From assembly GCA_900467685.1 (NCBI GenBank), contig UBQX01000005.1, positions 62,001 through 126,000 of the forward strand: a DNA stretch of 64,000 nucleotides, read 5' to 3'. This document shows, piece by piece, positions 42,115 to 53,807 of the stretch. A model generated the notes under the pieces. It was given only the letters and a program-made list of their open reading frames with translations, searched no databases and was not told the origin of the DNA. Every line of letters begins with the position of its first letter. The first letter of the stretch is position 1. Origin of the DNA: Hyphomicrobiales bacterium. GTDB lineage: Bacteria > Pseudomonadota > Alphaproteobacteria > Rhizobiales > Rhizobiaceae. A program made the position numbers and the translations under genes.

Positions 42115-44371
42115 GTCTCGATCTCCTCCGAATGCATATTTTCTGTTTCTATGACGTGGCGGGCAAAGGCGACTTGTCCCAACGCAATTCCGCCGTCGTT
42201 GGCAGGTGCCACGCGGGGCAGGAACACGGCGAGGCCTTGGGCCTCAAGCCGGTTCACCAGCCCTTCGGTGAGCACACGGTTCATGATGCAGCCGCCGGAA
42301 AGGACGACGCGGCCCTTATCCTGAGGGCTCCGCGTCGCCGCGATCCATTCGGCGAGGCCGGCAATCAGCGTGCCGTGAAAGAGGTTCGCAGCTTCCGTTC
42401 CCGTCAGGCGGTTCTCCGCGAGATGCACCAGCAGCGGCATGAAATCGAGCTGGCCGCCTGCAAGACTATAGCCACGCGCCAACACCTCCGGCGCGCTGAC
42501 CATCGCCTCGAATTCCATCGCCGCCTGTCCTTCGTAGTGCTGGACGAGACGAATACCCGCAATCGCGGCAGCGGCATCGAAAAGACGGCCCATGCTGGAT
42601 GTGAGGCCCACGCGCATGCCGAGGCCGAAGAGCGAAATCAGCTTTTCGGCCATCGGATGGCTCGCGAAAAGCGCGCGGGCGAGGTCTTCGCGGCCTCCTT
42701 GATAAAGCGCGCCGATACCCATGCGCCACGGCTCGCGCGCCGCCTTGTCGCCACCCGCGAGCGGCAGCGGACGCAGTCCGCCTTTGTGGGTCCACACAGC
42801 ACCGTCGAGATCGATGCGCTCGCCGCCCCAGATCGCGCCGCCCGGACCGTAGCCATGACCGTCGAGCGCCAGCCCGGTGACGGGGCCTGCGAGATGATGT
42901 TCAGCGGCAATAGCTGCGATATGGGCGACATGGTGCTGGACACGGATCAGCGGCAGATCGAGCGTCTCGGCCAGCCGGACCGAGCGGAAATCCGGATGCA
43001 GGTCGCAGGCCGCGTAGTCCGGCGTCACATCGAGGATGGAACAGAGATGCGCCACCGTCTCGCCTCGGCATTGTCGAGCCCGCCGATATGTTGCGACAGA
43101 AACGCCTCGCGCCCGCGTGTCACGCAGATCGTGTTCTTCAGGTCGCTGCCGAGCGCGATGACCGAGGGGCCATCCGATCCGAGATCGACCGGCTCCGGCA
43201 CATAGCCACGGGCGCGGCGCAGATAGGCTGGCGCACCGGAAACAATCTGCATCACGCTGTCATCGGCGCGCACCACGATATCGCGGTCATGCGTGACGAT
43301 GAGATCTGCAATGCCGGACAGCCGCCGATGTGCGTCCTCATTGGAAGCAACCAGCGGCTCGCCGCCGGGATTGGCGCTGGTGGCGACGAGGACAGGCACC
43401 TTGCCGCCATCCTCCAGCGCTGCCAGCAGCAGATGATGCACGGGCGCATAGGCGAGCATGACGCCAAGCCGCGTCAGCCCCGGCGCGACGCTATGTGGCA
43501 GGTTCCCCCGGCTTGCGGCCAGCACGATCGGGTGGGCCGGGCTTTCGAGCAGCGCCGTTTCCGCATGCGTCAGATCGGCAAAGTGACCGGCGGCGGCGAC
43601 GTCGCGCAGCATGACGGCAAAGGGCTTTTCATCCCGCGCCTTGCGCTGCCGAAGCGTCGCGACGGCGCTTGCGTTTTTGGCATCGCAGAGAAGATGAAAA
43701 CCGCCGATGCCCTTGAGCGCGACGATCTTTCCCGCACGGATCGCCTGCGCCATCGCCTCAACCGAATGGCTCAGCTTCGGCCCGCAGGCGGGACAGGCAA
43801 CCGGCTCTGCATGGAAGCGGCGGTTGAGCGGATTTTCGTAGTCGGCCCGGCAGGCCGGGCACATAGCAAAGGCCGCCATGGAGGTCTGCACGCGATCGTA
43901 AGGCAGGCGTTTCGTGATCGTCAGGCGCGGGCCGCAATGGGTGCAATTGACGAAGGGGTAATGGAAGAAGCGGCTTGCCGGATCGAAAAGCTCTTCGAGA
44001 CATTGCCGGCAGGTCGCCGCATCCGCGCCGATGCGCGTTGCGCTCTTGCCGCCAACGCTTTCGCGGATTTCGAAACCGGTCAGCCCGTTCGTGTCGATCT
44101 CTTGCGCCTCGATTATATCGATCCGCGAGAGCGGCGGCGCATCGGCCTTGACCGCGCGGGCGAACGCATCGGCGCCGAAACCCTCGACCTCGATCAGCAC
44201 GCCGGCATTGTCGTTGAGCACGAAACCGGACAGCCCCATCTGCCGGGCGAGCGCGAAGGCAAAGGGCCGGAAGCCCACGCCCTGCACCACGCCCCGGACG
44301 CGCAGCCGGAAACGGCGGATCGTCCGCTCCCCGGCATGGGCGTCGTCAATGATGGTCACCCGGTTCGCCAT
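42105..44371 (-). pseudogene. hypF: hypF, carbamoyltransferase, split by a one-base frameshift
   Basis: Two overlapping frames together encode one HypF of about 755 residues. The upstream frame (43025-44371, 448 residues) has the acylphosphatase domain (VRGVVQGVGFRPFAF), the zinc-finger pairs CRQC and CTHC, the YrdC-like domain, and ends ITVTRG-type sequence FLSQHIGGLDNAEA. The downstream frame (42105-43055) continues with ETVAHLCSILDVTPDY and the Kae1-like domain (VQHHVAHIAAI). Adding one base at about 43062-43063 restores a single frame. HypF makes the carbamoyl group for the cyanide ligands, so a real frameshift would block hydrogenase maturation. A sequencing error is an alternative. Confidence 0.85.
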
Positions 44372-44374
44372 GCT

Positions 44375-45358
44375 TCAAGCGACCTTTGCGGCAGTCGCCT
44401 GACGGACGGCGGAGGCTTCGAGCCAGGCATAAAGCGCCTCCATGCCCTCGCCGGTGCGGGCCGAGACGATGAAGGTTTGCAGCTTGGGATTCACTCGCAT
44501 GGCATTGGCGATGCAGAGCGAGGTGTTGAAATCGAGATGCGGCAGCAGATCCGACTTGTTCAGCACCATGATATCGGCGGCGGCGAACATGTCCGGATAT
44601 TTCAGCGGCTTGTCCTCGCCCTCGGTGACGGAGAGAACCGCCACCTTGTGCGCCTCACCCAGATCGAAGGCGGCGGGACAGACGAGATTGCCGACATTCT
44701 CGATAAACAGAACCGAATTCTCCGCCGGCTCCAGCGTTTCGATGGCGTGGCCGACCATGTGCGCGTCGAGGTGACAGCCCTTGCCGGTATTGATCTGCAC
44801 GGCGCGCGCACCGGCCTCGCGGATGCGCTGCGCGTCGTTCGAGGTCTGCTGGTCGCCCTCGATCACGGTGATCTCGATGCGCTCCTTCAGCTCGCGGATC
44901 ATGCGAGCGAGCAGCGTCGTCTTGCCCGAGCCGGGGCTGGAGACGAAATTGAGCGCGAAGATACCGCGATTGGCGAGATGCGCGCGATTGGCGGCCGCCA
45001 GGCGGTCGTTCTTGGAGAGAATATCGCGCTCGACCTGGATGATCTTTTCCTGGCTCATGCCGGGTACATGGACGCCGGCAATGCCTTGGCCGTAATGCGA
45101 GGTGCCGGCTTCGTGATGCACATGGTCATGGTTCTCATGATGGTGGTCGTGGTCATGATCGTGCCCATGGTGGTGGTGATGATCATGGCCGCCATGCCCG
45201 TGTGAATGGGAATGCCCATGACTGTGAGAATGGCTGTGGCTGTGGCCGTGTCCATGGTCATGATCATGGTGGTGATGGCCATGCGCGTGGCCGGCCTTAC
45301 CCTTTTCCGTTCCGTCGTCGATCACGGGATCGGTCCCGCATCCGCAAACCGTACACAT
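44375..45358 (-). CDS. hypB: HypB nickel-binding GTPase with long histidine-rich region
   Basis: This 327-residue HypB begins MCTVCGCG, the N-terminal nickel site. About 34 histidines in roughly 60 residues follow, then the GTPase domain with the P-loop [17 protein letters not shown], the metal segment KGCHLDAHM and NKSDLL. It delivers nickel to the hydrogenase, and the His-rich stretch can store nickel. The ATG at 45358 shares one base with the hypA stop. The stretch of CATGG-rich repeats in the DNA (about 45110-45290) is just this coding sequence. Confidence 0.93.
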   Translation of the reverse strand: MCTVCGCGTDPVIDDGTEKGKAGHAHGHHHHDHDHGHGHSHSHSHSHGHSHSHGHGGHDHHHHHGHDHDHDHHHENHDHVHHEAGTSHYGQGIAGVHVPGMSQEKIIQVERDILSKNDRLAAANRAHLANRGIFALNFVSSPGSGKTTLLARMIRELKERIEITVIEGDQQTSNDAQRIREAGARAVQINTGKGCHLDAHMVGHAIETLEPAENSVLFIENVGNLVCPAAFDLGEAHKVAVLSVTEGEDKPLKYPDMFAAADIMVLNKSDLLPHLDFNTSLCIANAMRVNPKLQTFIVSARTGEGMEALYAWLEASAVRQATAAKVA

Positions 45359-45699
45359 CAGATTACCTCCAAATCCCTGATCTTCAATTCGTCGCCCGCC
45401 GTCATCTGCACGCGCGAGCGGCCGCATTCCGGGCAGGCCCCGAAACGCTCCTCCAAAGGCACCGTCTTTTCGCAATCGAGGCACCAGCCCTCGCCGGCGA
45501 TGCGGTTGATTTCGAGTTCCGCCTCTTCCGCGAGACTGCCGCGCCGGATGGCGTCATAGCAGAACATGAGCGCTTCCGGATCGACATGGCTCAAACGCCC
45601 GACATCGAGACGGATCACACGAATGCCTTTGGCCCCGTGGTTCACGGCGGTTTCGCAGGCGATCTCGACCACGCTTTCCATGAGCGACATTTCATGCAT
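45358..45699 (-). CDS. hypA: HypA nickel metallochaperone
   Basis: This 113-residue HypA begins MHEMSL with the N-terminal His2 nickel ligand. It has a zinc site of two CxxC pairs (WCLDCEKT and ACPEC). It hands nickel to the hydrogenase with HypB. It overlaps hupK upstream by eight bases and hypB downstream by one. Length is normal. Confidence 0.93.
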   Translation of the reverse strand: MHEMSLMESVVEIACETAVNHGAKGIRVIRLDVGRLSHVDPEALMFCYDAIRRGSLAEEAELEINRIAGEGWCLDCEKTVPLEERFGACPECGRSRVQMTAGDELKIRDLEVI

Positions 45700-46804
45700 G
45701 GGCGATCTCCTTCACCGTGATGTCGAATGCGACGCAGGGGTCGAAGAGAGCAGCAAGCTTGGCAATGCGTAGGCGGCCCATGTCTCCCGCGCCTATTCTT
45801 GACGAAAGCAGCATTTCGACGAAAGGCCCGGCGGGGTGAAAATTCCATTCGGTCGGCGCAAGTATGCGATATTGCGCGATGCGCCCCTCCTCATCGAGCC
45901 GGGCGGCATGATAGAGCCGCCCCCGCGCGCATTCCACCGCGCCATAACCATGGCCGCTCGCCACGCCGTCGCACATCAGTCCATCGAGTTCAACGGCGCG
46001 ACCGTCGGTAATGGCGTCCAGCTGGGAGAGCGATGCCGACAGGTCCGCAATCCGGGCGCTCAGACGGGCAGAGAGCGCCCTGCCCGCATCGCTCGCCTGC
46101 CGCTGGCGCATCCGGCTATAGGCCCCGGTTTCGATGACGCGGCCCGCGAGCGATGGACGCTGCGCGTAAGTCTCGGCTTTCACAAGGAGACCGACCACCT
46201 CATCATCGTCCTGGGCTTCCAGCGCTTCCACCGGGCGACGCGGGAAGATATCGTCGCGCGCGAGATCCTGCGCGATCGTTTCCAGCAGGCTGCCCTTCGT
46301 CGGCTCAGCCCCCGCTGCTGGGACGCCGATGGCGCTGGCGGACTGGCGCAGCGCGTCGCGCGCATCGGCGAGCACGCGGGGGCTTTCCCATCCGCTTTCG
46401 GCCATGCTGATGATGGTACGAGAGGCTTTCAGCGCTTCACGCAGATGTTGGCCGGCAGAAGACTGCGCCGTGGCGGTGAGCTTGCCCGGCCATTGCATGA
46501 CCAGCGGGCGCAGGGTTTCGAAAATGCGTTCCGCAAGCAGGCCGGCGGCGGCGAAGACGCGGGCCTCATCGCTGATAGCATCCCCACCTGCCTTGGCCAG
46601 CGCAAGCCGCGACGCAGTCGCCTGCGCGAAGCCGCAGAGCGAGAAAATCTGGCCGGCGAGACGCGGCGCTTCTGAGGGTGCCCGGCCTTCGAAGAGGCGC
46701 GCCAGCGCAGGCGGGCGGACGCTTTTGACCTCAACCGCGCAGACGGCATCGCGGGCGAGGCTGACGGAAATGGCGACGGAGCCTGCGGCAAGCGGCGTGT
46801 TCAT
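45692..46804 (-). CDS. hupK: HupK hydrogenase assembly protein
   Basis: This 370-residue HupK is a degenerate relative of the large subunit. The C-terminal segment ends [13 protein letters not shown], where only the first cysteine of the usual DPCxxC remains, and [23 protein letters not shown] resembles the large-subunit core. It is thought to act as a scaffold in metal-centre assembly. It overlaps hupJ by four bases. Absence of the catalytic cysteine quartet is normal for HupK. Confidence 0.85.
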   Translation of the reverse strand: MNTPLAAGSVAISVSLARDAVCAVEVKSVRPPALARLFEGRAPSEAPRLAGQIFSLCGFAQATASRLALAKAGGDAISDEARVFAAAGLLAERIFETLRPLVMQWPGKLTATAQSSAGQHLREALKASRTIISMAESGWESPRVLADARDALRQSASAIGVPAAGAEPTKGSLLETIAQDLARDDIFPRRPVEALEAQDDDEVVGLLVKAETYAQRPSLAGRVIETGAYSRMRQRQASDAGRALSARLSARIADLSASLSQLDAITDGRAVELDGLMCDGVASGHGYGAVECARGRLYHAARLDEEGRIAQYRILAPTEWNFHPAGPFVEMLLSSRIGAGDMGRLRIAKLAALFDPCVAFDITVKEIAHA

Positions 46805-47343
46805 GGTTCCACCGCCTCCGGTCTCGCCGCGAGCTTGCCGCGCAGCAGATCGCGCCGGCTTGGCCGCGCGGGCGGCGGGGGTGGTGGTGGTGGCGGCTCC
46901 AGCGCGCTCATGTCGAAGAAGGTGCGGATGATTTCGGCCGCGACCTCGTTTGCCTCGTCCATGCTGGCGAATTCGAAGACCGGCGAGAAGAGCGAGCAGG
47001 AATCGACGCGGCCGACACCCTCCAGCTCTCCGACGATGAATTCCACCTCGCCCGCCGGCAGGTTGAGCCTGACGCTCTTGCCCGCCGCGACCGGCTCGAT
47101 CTCCGTTCCCGGCAGCGGCGTTGCGATCAGGTTCATGAACCAGGGCGTCGTGACGATCCCCACGGCCCGGCAGCCCCAGGCGCGAAAGCCGGTGGCGGCG
47201 ACGGCGAGGGCCGGATTGCAGATCGGCACATCCGCCATCGCGGTTTCCGCGATGAACCGATAGCGCGCTTCAAGCGCGGCGGCGATGGCCGCCGCGATAT
47301 CGTCCTGCATGCCATCCTGCATCTCGGGCGCGGCCAGCATCAC
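46801..47343 (-). CDS. hupJ: HupJ hydrogenase accessory protein (HybE-like)
   Basis: This 180-residue HupJ contains the family segments [20 protein letters not shown] and the hydrophobic [17 protein letters not shown]. It assists assembly of the hydrogenase, probably as a chaperone for the large or small subunit. An unusual run of nine prolines lies near residues 151-159, before a basic tail. Start and stop overlap its neighbours by four bases each. Confidence 0.85.
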   Translation of the reverse strand: MMLAAPEMQDGMQDDIAAAIAAALEARYRFIAETAMADVPICNPALAVAATGFRAWGCRAVGIVTTPWFMNLIATPLPGTEIEPVAAGKSVRLNLPAGEVEFIVGELEGVGRVDSCSLFSPVFEFASMDEANEVAAEIIRTFFDMSALEPPPPPPPPPARPSRRDLLRGKLAARPEAVEP

Positions 47344-47561
47344 GCGTTCTCCGCCCCCAGCGCCATGAATTTAGACTGCAGCGCATCGCAGTTCGGACAG
47401 CGCCAGTCCTCCGGCAGCTCGGCAAAGGGTGTGCCCGGCTCGATCTGCCAGACGGGATCGCCTTCTGCCGGGTCATAGACATGCCAGCAGATGCCGCATT
47501 CCATCTTGCCGTCGATGCCGGCCTCTTCCCGCTTGCCGAAATTTTCGAAGCCGCCGCTCAT
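47340..47561 (-). CDS. hupI: HupI rubredoxin
   Basis: This 73-residue rubredoxin has the iron-binding CGIC and CPNC pairs and the aromatic core [11 protein letters not shown]. Such rubredoxins in hydrogenase operons support maturation or electron transfer under oxygen. It overlaps hupH and hupJ by four bases. An internal Met (at MECGIC) would give a minimal rubredoxin and is an alternative start. Confidence 0.9.
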   Translation of the reverse strand: MSGGFENFGKREEAGIDGKMECGICWHVYDPAEGDPVWQIEPGTPFAELPEDWRCPNCDALQSKFMALGAENA

Positions 47562-48406
47562 TTGAAATAGGCCTCCTCGATCTCGCGGATGCGCACGGCG
47601 CTGTCCTGGAAGTCTTCTTCCGCCGCAATCGCCACCGCCGGGATCGTGCAGATCTCCAGCGTGTCGAGAATGATCGTGTCCATGGCGTTATAGAACTGCA
47701 CGGACCACACATTGCGCGCGCCCGTCGCCAGCACCCGGCAGGTGCCGTAGCCGCGCGAGGTGAGCTGCACCGGGCCTGCACCCAGCGTTTCCTGCAGGAA
47801 ATCCATGTCTTCCGGGCTCATGGGCAGCAGCGAGAAGGTGATCGTATGTGCCTCGTCGCCCGGCTTGTGCGTCGCCATCTTGCCCGAGATTTCGTGCAGG
47901 ACCGGCATGACATTCATCGCGCCAGCAGGCGGCTGACCGTAAGCAAGCGCCGACGGAAGGGCGCTGCAGGCCTCGGCGACAACGGCCGGAATGGAGGCAA
48001 CCTCGACATAATCGGCCACCAGCCGATCGGCGGCGTCGGTGAAGCGGATGCGCCAGACGCCGGCCATCAGCGCTTCCTGGATCTGCGCGGTAATGCCGTT
48101 CGACAGCACCGCGACGCCCGAGACCTCGCCCTCGCCCAGCGTCTCGGTGATCAGCATGCGGTCGTCTTCGGAATAGTCGGTGATGTCGTAGAGCTGGCCC
48201 GGCGCTCCCTCCTTCTGCCGCGCGAGCGCATCGGCGATCTTTGGCAGCAGGGCCGCCGTGTCACGACAGCGCTGGATCATTTCTTCCGCCGTGGCCGTGG
48301 CCAGGAAACTCAGCTTGCGCGCGGCAACCGGAACCTCGGTGCCGATCGGCATCACGGTCATTGCAGTGTCTTCGCCCTCGGGGGCTACCCAGAAACCGGC
48401 CTTCAT
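47558..48406 (-). CDS. hupH: HupH hydrogenase accessory protein
   Basis: This 282-residue HupH matches the HupH/HyaF family of hydrogenase expression proteins, including the AACSALPSALAY-like central segment and FYNAMDTIILDTLEICTIP near the C-terminus. It assists maturation of the small or large subunit, and its exact chemistry is not settled. It overlaps hupG by four bases and hupI by four. Confidence 0.85.
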   Translation of the reverse strand: MKAGFWVAPEGEDTAMTVMPIGTEVPVAARKLSFLATATAEEMIQRCRDTAALLPKIADALARQKEGAPGQLYDITDYSEDDRMLITETLGEGEVSGVAVLSNGITAQIQEALMAGVWRIRFTDAADRLVADYVEVASIPAVVAEACSALPSALAYGQPPAGAMNVMPVLHEISGKMATHKPGDEAHTITFSLLPMSPEDMDFLQETLGAGPVQLTSRGYGTCRVLATGARNVWSVQFYNAMDTIILDTLEICTIPAVAIAAEEDFQDSAVRIREIEEAYFK

Positions 48407-48852
48407 GCGTCGATCCTCACGCCACCATGTGTAATCTCGACCCGCTGCGGCGCGGGCGTCTTCATCGGCTCGGCGCCCGGCTCCAGCCAGTCGCCGATAC
48501 TGTCCATGTATTCCGACCAGTCGCGGACCTTGGGCAGGATGCCCATGATGTCGCTGCGGCGGGTGACGACGAGGCTCGGCATGATGACGACGTGGAAACG
48601 CGCCTTCAGCTTGTCCTCATGCCCGCGCCGCACCACGCCACCGCGCAGGCGGCCCTGGAATGTCTGGAGAATTTCCGGGAGCACGACAGCAACGTCGTTG
48701 GTTTCGCTGCGCTGCTTCGGGTCGCCGGTGAAGAAGATGATCGTGTGATCCACCTCTTCGGCCGTTGGCGCCAGAAAAGCGTCGATATTGGTTTCGTCGA
48801 GAAGCGGCAAATTCATGCGCTCGCTGAGCGCACGGACAAGTGCTGACGGCAT
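48403..48852 (-). CDS. hupG: HupG hydrogenase accessory protein (HyaE-like)
   Basis: This 149-residue HupG belongs to the HyaE/HupG thioredoxin-like family without a redox CxxC, and acts with the twin-arginine small subunit during assembly. The ATG at 48852 is chosen because GGGGAGGAAG precedes it by three bases. The frame is open to 48978, but that extension would run through a sigma-54 promoter. HupG follows a gap of 171 bases after hupF, the only sizeable gap in this part of the operon. Confidence 0.83.
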   Translation of the reverse strand: MPSALVRALSERMNLPLLDETNIDAFLAPTAEEVDHTIIFFTGDPKQRSETNDVAVVLPEILQTFQGRLRGGVVRRGHEDKLKARFHVVIMPSLVVTRRSDIMGILPKVRDWSEYMDSIGDWLEPGAEPMKTPAPQRVEITHGGVRIDA

Positions 48853-48897
48853 GGGCTTCCTCCCCTGAAGGCCAGTATTTTTCCTTGGAGAGGACTT

Positions 48898-48914
48898 TGC
48901 AAAGGCCGTGCCAG
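48898..48914 (-). promoter_or_regulatory. Sigma-54 promoter upstream of hupG
   Basis: On the minus strand the sequence reads CTGGCACGGCCTTTGCA, a full match to the -24/-12 consensus (YTGGCACG-N4-TTGCW) with GG-N10-GC spacing. Transcription would start near 48887, about 35 bases before the hupG ATG. From memory, Rhizobium leguminosarum also has a sigma-54 promoter at hupG, so this is probably a conserved secondary promoter for accessory genes. Confidence 0.75.
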
Positions 48915-48949
48915 TTTGGGGGGAAGCTAAGATTACACTGAAATGTAAG

Positions 48950-49020
48950 GAGAATTTGCAGCAAAGGAAATTTGCCATCGATCAAGACTGGAAAGACGGT
49001 TTCCAGTCTTGAGAATTTGC
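48950..49020 (-). promoter_or_regulatory. Perfect inverted repeat and flanking direct repeats upstream of the hupG promoter
   Basis: CAAGACTGGAAA and its exact complement TTTCCAGTCTTG (48983-49011) are separated by five bases, about 70-100 bases upstream of the sigma-54 promoter, the usual position for an enhancer. Ten-base direct repeats GAGAATTTGC lie on both sides (48950-48959 and 49011-49020). The hairpin could instead end hupF-side transcripts, but no T-run follows. Confidence 0.5.
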
Positions 49021-49023
49021 TTT

Positions 49024-49320
49024 TCACATATCACGGAGATGCGCTGGCAGTTCCGGCTCGCGATTGATCAGATCGGCAAAGAGCGCATCAAAATTGCGGC
49101 CTTCCACGGCCTCTGACAGTCCCGTCAGCGCGTCGTCGATCGCCCGAGCTTCCGCCTCGTCCAAAACGCGTATGGCGGAGCCGAGATGCGTCAGAACCCA
49201 GGTGCCGACAGGCTGCTCGCCGACCAGCATCATTGAGAGCGTGTGGCTCTGGCCATGCCGTTCGCAAATGGCCTCGAAAGGGCCGGAGGCGACGACTTGC
49301 ATGGGAATGCCTATGCACAT
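49024..49320 (-). CDS. hupF: HupF hydrogenase maturation chaperone (HypC-like)
   Basis: This 98-residue HupF begins MCIGIPM, a HypC-family start with the functional N-terminal cysteine, and is longer than HypC at its C-terminus, as usual for HupF. It protects or assists HupL maturation, especially with oxygen present. The conserved VGTWVLTHLGSAIRVLDEAEA segment follows. It lies 75 bases after hupD, and 171 bases before hupG. Confidence 0.9.
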   Translation of the reverse strand: MCIGIPMQVVASGPFEAICERHGQSHTLSMMLVGEQPVGTWVLTHLGSAIRVLDEAEARAIDDALTGLSEAVEGRNFDALFADLINREPELPAHLRDM

Positions 49321-49395
49321 GGGTTCAGTCCTTGTCTCTGGAAATTCGGACGCCCGGCAGAAACATCCGCCGGGCGTTCATCTTGGGAGGTCAAG

Positions 49396-49992
49396 TCAGG
49401 AGAGGTGGGCGACGCTTTCTGCACGTCGCTCGTAACGTTCGAAATCGATATCGTTTTCGAGAAGTGGTGGTACGATCTCGCCCGGCGCGCGTGCCTCGAC
49501 ACCGATGCCCCATTCGCGCAAGACATCGATCGCGACGGCCAGCGCCTGCGGGATCACCGCCCGCACAGGCTCCGTGACCGGCCCACCCCAATCCTCAAGG
49601 TCCACCGGCTGGCAGCCGATCAGCGCGAGACGTTCGGGATAGCCACCCATGAGGTCGGCGGCGCTCAGGACTTCCTGGAAACCGGTCTGGTGGAGGCTCA
49701 TCTTCTTGGCACCAGTGAATTTCGGCACCTCGTCGTCGCGCACCAGCTTCAGCGTGCCGGGAACCAGACCATAATCGATGGCATCGAAGACGATCAGGTA
49801 ATCGGCCTCGGTCACGTAATGGACGAGATAAAGCCCCTGCGTGCCACCGTCCAGAATGGTGACATTGTCGGCAACCTTGTAGGCCTGATGGAAGGCCTCG
49901 ACGGCGCGCACGCCGAAGCCCTCGTCAGCCCAGAGGATATTGCCGATACCGAGGACGAGAACCTTTGGCTTCCGCTCCGCCATCTCAGTCAT
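49396..49992 (-). CDS. hupD: HupD hydrogenase large-subunit maturation protease
   Basis: This 198-residue endopeptidase of the HycI/HoxM family has the nickel-sensing Glu and Asp in LGIGNILWADEGFGVRA and VFDAIDYG. It removes the C-terminal peptide of HupL after nickel insertion. The expected cut here is after H581 of HupL, releasing 15 residues. It overlaps hupC by eight bases. Confidence 0.92.
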   Translation of the reverse strand: MTEMAERKPKVLVLGIGNILWADEGFGVRAVEAFHQAYKVADNVTILDGGTQGLYLVHYVTEADYLIVFDAIDYGLVPGTLKLVRDDEVPKFTGAKKMSLHQTGFQEVLSAADLMGGYPERLALIGCQPVDLEDWGGPVTEPVRAVIPQALAVAIDVLREWGIGVEARAPGEIVPPLLENDIDFERYERRAESVAHLS

Positions 49993-50707
49993 CCTCCTCG
50001 TCCTTGAACAGCCGCTCGCCGGAGATCATCGAGGAGATGATGCTCTGGCGGCTCATGATGTCCTCGCGCACGGCCACATAGATATGGACCATGACGAAGG
50101 TGAGGATCACCCACATGCCGAGATGATGCAGCGTGTGCACATCCTGGCTATTCGGGAAAATCGAGAAGACCCAGCCGAAAAGCTTGAATTCCCAGCTGTC
50201 GCGGCCCGTGCCTTCACTGTAGAGGGCAAAGCCCGTGATCACCATGAAGAACATCGGCAGCGTCACCATGAAGAACATGGTGAACTGGGCAAGCGGGTTA
50301 TGGCCCACATATTTCTTCGGCTGGCGGGCAAGGAACGTGTACCACTTCACCTCATGCAGCCATTCGCTCCAGAAGCGGCCACTCCAGACCGGTACGTAGA
50401 AGATCTGGCGCGCATGCTTGTTGCCGACAAACGCCCAGTAGACCCGCAGGATCAGGAAGATCGCCATCACCTGCCCCGCCGCAAAATGCGTGAAGCGGAT
50501 ATAGCCCATCAGGAAGTTGGCGCTCGCCTCCCCCGGTTGCGACGGGAGAGGAGAGCCGATGAAATAGCCGGTCAGCGCCAGCGTCACGATGGCCAGCGCA
50601 TTGACCCAATGCCAGATGCGCACCGGCGCTTCATAGACATAGACGCTCTTGCGGTCGATCGCCTGCTCGCCATGGGCGTCGGCGGCCTTGGTTTCGGAAT
50701 ATGACAT
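49985..50707 (-). CDS. hupC: HupC b-type cytochrome subunit of uptake hydrogenase
   Basis: This 240-residue integral membrane cytochrome b has four predicted helices with histidines spaced for haem (for example WHWVNALAIVTL and RFTHFAAGQVMAIF). It takes electrons from HupSL to the quinone pool at the inner membrane. It sits 15 bases after hupL. Length and helix pattern fit the Ni/Fe-hydrogenase b-type cytochrome family. Confidence 0.91.
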   Translation of the reverse strand: MSYSETKAADAHGEQAIDRKSVYVYEAPVRIWHWVNALAIVTLALTGYFIGSPLPSQPGEASANFLMGYIRFTHFAAGQVMAIFLILRVYWAFVGNKHARQIFYVPVWSGRFWSEWLHEVKWYTFLARQPKKYVGHNPLAQFTMFFMVTLPMFFMVITGFALYSEGTGRDSWEFKLFGWVFSIFPNSQDVHTLHHLGMWVILTFVMVHIYVAVREDIMSRQSIISSMISGERLFKDEEDD

Positions 50708-50722
50708 CCCCCCATCCTCCCC

Positions 50723-52513
<1,791 letters not shown>

Positions 52514-52535
52514 TTAGGTATCTCCCCCGGAAGTC

Positions 52536-53618
52536 TCAGGCGTCAGTCTTTTCGCGTTTCGTGGTGACGCGCTTCACCGCCGTGATGGCAGCATGCGCGA
52601 CGATGCCGGCGCCGACGACGCCTGCTGCCGTGCGGCCGATCTGGTCGGCATTGGCCTCGATGCCGAACTGGTTGATCGTCGTGAGGCGGTCGTAGAACGA
52701 GCCCTTGTCCCAGAAGCCGTCTTCCGAGCAGCCGATGCAGCCATGGCCCGACTGGATGGGGAAGGAGACGCCGCCGTTCCAGCGCACGGTGGAACAGGCG
52801 TTATAGGTCGTCGGGCCCTTGCAGCCCATCTTGTAGAGACAGTAGCCCTTGCGCGCGCCCTCGTCGTCCCATTCCTCGACGAACTGGCCGGCGTCGAAAT
52901 GCGGGCGGCGGTAGCATTTGTCGTGGATGCGCTGCGAATAGAACATCTGCGGCCGGCCCTGGCGGTCGAGTTCCGGCAGGCGGCCGAAGGTGGTGATGAA
53001 AGTCACGACGCCGGTCATGACTTCGGCGATCGGCGGACAGCCCGGAACCTTGATGATCGGCTTGTCCTTGATGACCTTGTCGATCGGAGTGGCCTGAGTC
53101 GGGTTCGGCTTGGCGGCCTGCACGCAGCCCCAGGAGGCGCAGGCGCCCCAGGCGATGATCGCCATCGCGTCTTCCGCCATCCATTTCAGCTTTTCGACGA
53201 AGGGCTTGCCGCCGTCGATGCAGAACATGCCGTCTTCGTTGAGCGGCGGATTGCCCTCGACGGCGAGAATGTACTTGCCTTTGTATTTTTGCTTCGTCTC
53301 TTCGAGGATCGCTTCGGCCTGCTTTCCGGCTGCGGCCATGATCGTGTCGTCATAGTCGAGCGAGATCATCGAGAGCACGACATCCTTCACCAGCGGATGC
53401 GCCGAACGAATGAAGCTTTCCGAACAGCAGGTGCATTCCAGGCCGTGCATCCAGATGACCGGAACGCGCTCCTTGGTTTCCAGCGCCTGTTCCATGGCCT
53501 TGGCGCCCGCCGGGCCGAAGCCGAGGCTTGCCGCCGTTAGGCTGCAGAATTTCGTGAAGCTTCGCCGGGTGATTCCCTGACGGCGAATGACATCGTAAAA
53601 GGTTTCGGTTGCGGCCAT
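52536..53618 (-). CDS. hupS: HupS uptake [NiFe]-hydrogenase small subunit
   Basis: This 360-residue precursor has a twin-arginine signal (RRSFTKF at 18-24), the proximal-cluster motif CTCC at 62-65, further iron-sulphur cysteines, and a C-terminal hydrophobic anchor ([16 protein letters not shown]). It transfers electrons from HupL to HupC. The ATG at 53618 is preferred for its GGAGGAGAG site. An open upstream frame reaching 53813 would mask the signal peptide and cover the promoter. It follows hupV after 252 bases that hold promoter elements. Confidence 0.94.
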   Translation of the reverse strand: MAATETFYDVIRRQGITRRSFTKFCSLTAASLGFGPAGAKAMEQALETKERVPVIWMHGLECTCCSESFIRSAHPLVKDVVLSMISLDYDDTIMAAAGKQAEAILEETKQKYKGKYILAVEGNPPLNEDGMFCIDGGKPFVEKLKWMAEDAMAIIAWGACASWGCVQAAKPNPTQATPIDKVIKDKPIIKVPGCPPIAEVMTGVVTFITTFGRLPELDRQGRPQMFYSQRIHDKCYRRPHFDAGQFVEEWDDEGARKGYCLYKMGCKGPTTYNACSTVRWNGGVSFPIQSGHGCIGCSEDGFWDKGSFYDRLTTINQFGIEANADQIGRTAAGVVGAGIVAHAAITAVKRVTTKREKTDA

Positions 53619-53685
53619 GCTCTCCTCCGGCATTTTCGAGTTTTTGCGTCCGCGCCGACGCTGCGACAGACATGATCGGGACCGC

Positions 53686-53702
53686 AGCAAGAACCGGACC
53701 AG
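53686..53702 (-). promoter_or_regulatory. Sigma-54-like promoter upstream of hupS
   Basis: On the minus strand CTGGTCCGGTTCTTGCT keeps GG-N10-GC spacing and a full TTGCT -12 element, with two mismatches in the -24 block (TGGTCC instead of TGGCAC). Transcription would begin near 53675, about 57 bases before the hupS ATG. Confidence 0.55.
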
Positions 53703-53807
53703 TTTCGCGCGCGCGCGTCGAACTCCCGGAAGAAGATTGAATTTTAAGGATTTATTCTGACATACGACCAATTCCCGCATCGCGCGGGACAGGCGCGCGA
53801 CGGGCGG

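Noticed and set aside
42105-43055. Separate short carbamoyltransferase gene
   Set aside because: Its sequence continues the upstream HypF frame exactly after a one-base shift, so it is the broken C-terminal part of hypF.
43088-45205. 705-codon open frame opposite hypF and hypB ending in a Met/Val-rich tail
   Set aside because: Antisense of hypF/hypB. The Met/Val repeat is the complement of the histidine-rich HypB coding region.
45110-45300. Apparent tandem repeats of CATGG/ATGGTC
   Set aside because: Explained by histidine and aspartate codons of the HypB nickel-storage segment, not a repeat array.
48853-48978. Longer HupG starting at 48978
   Set aside because: The extension has no ribosome-binding site, crosses a consensus sigma-54 promoter, and exceeds the family length. 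The ATG at 48852 has a strong site.
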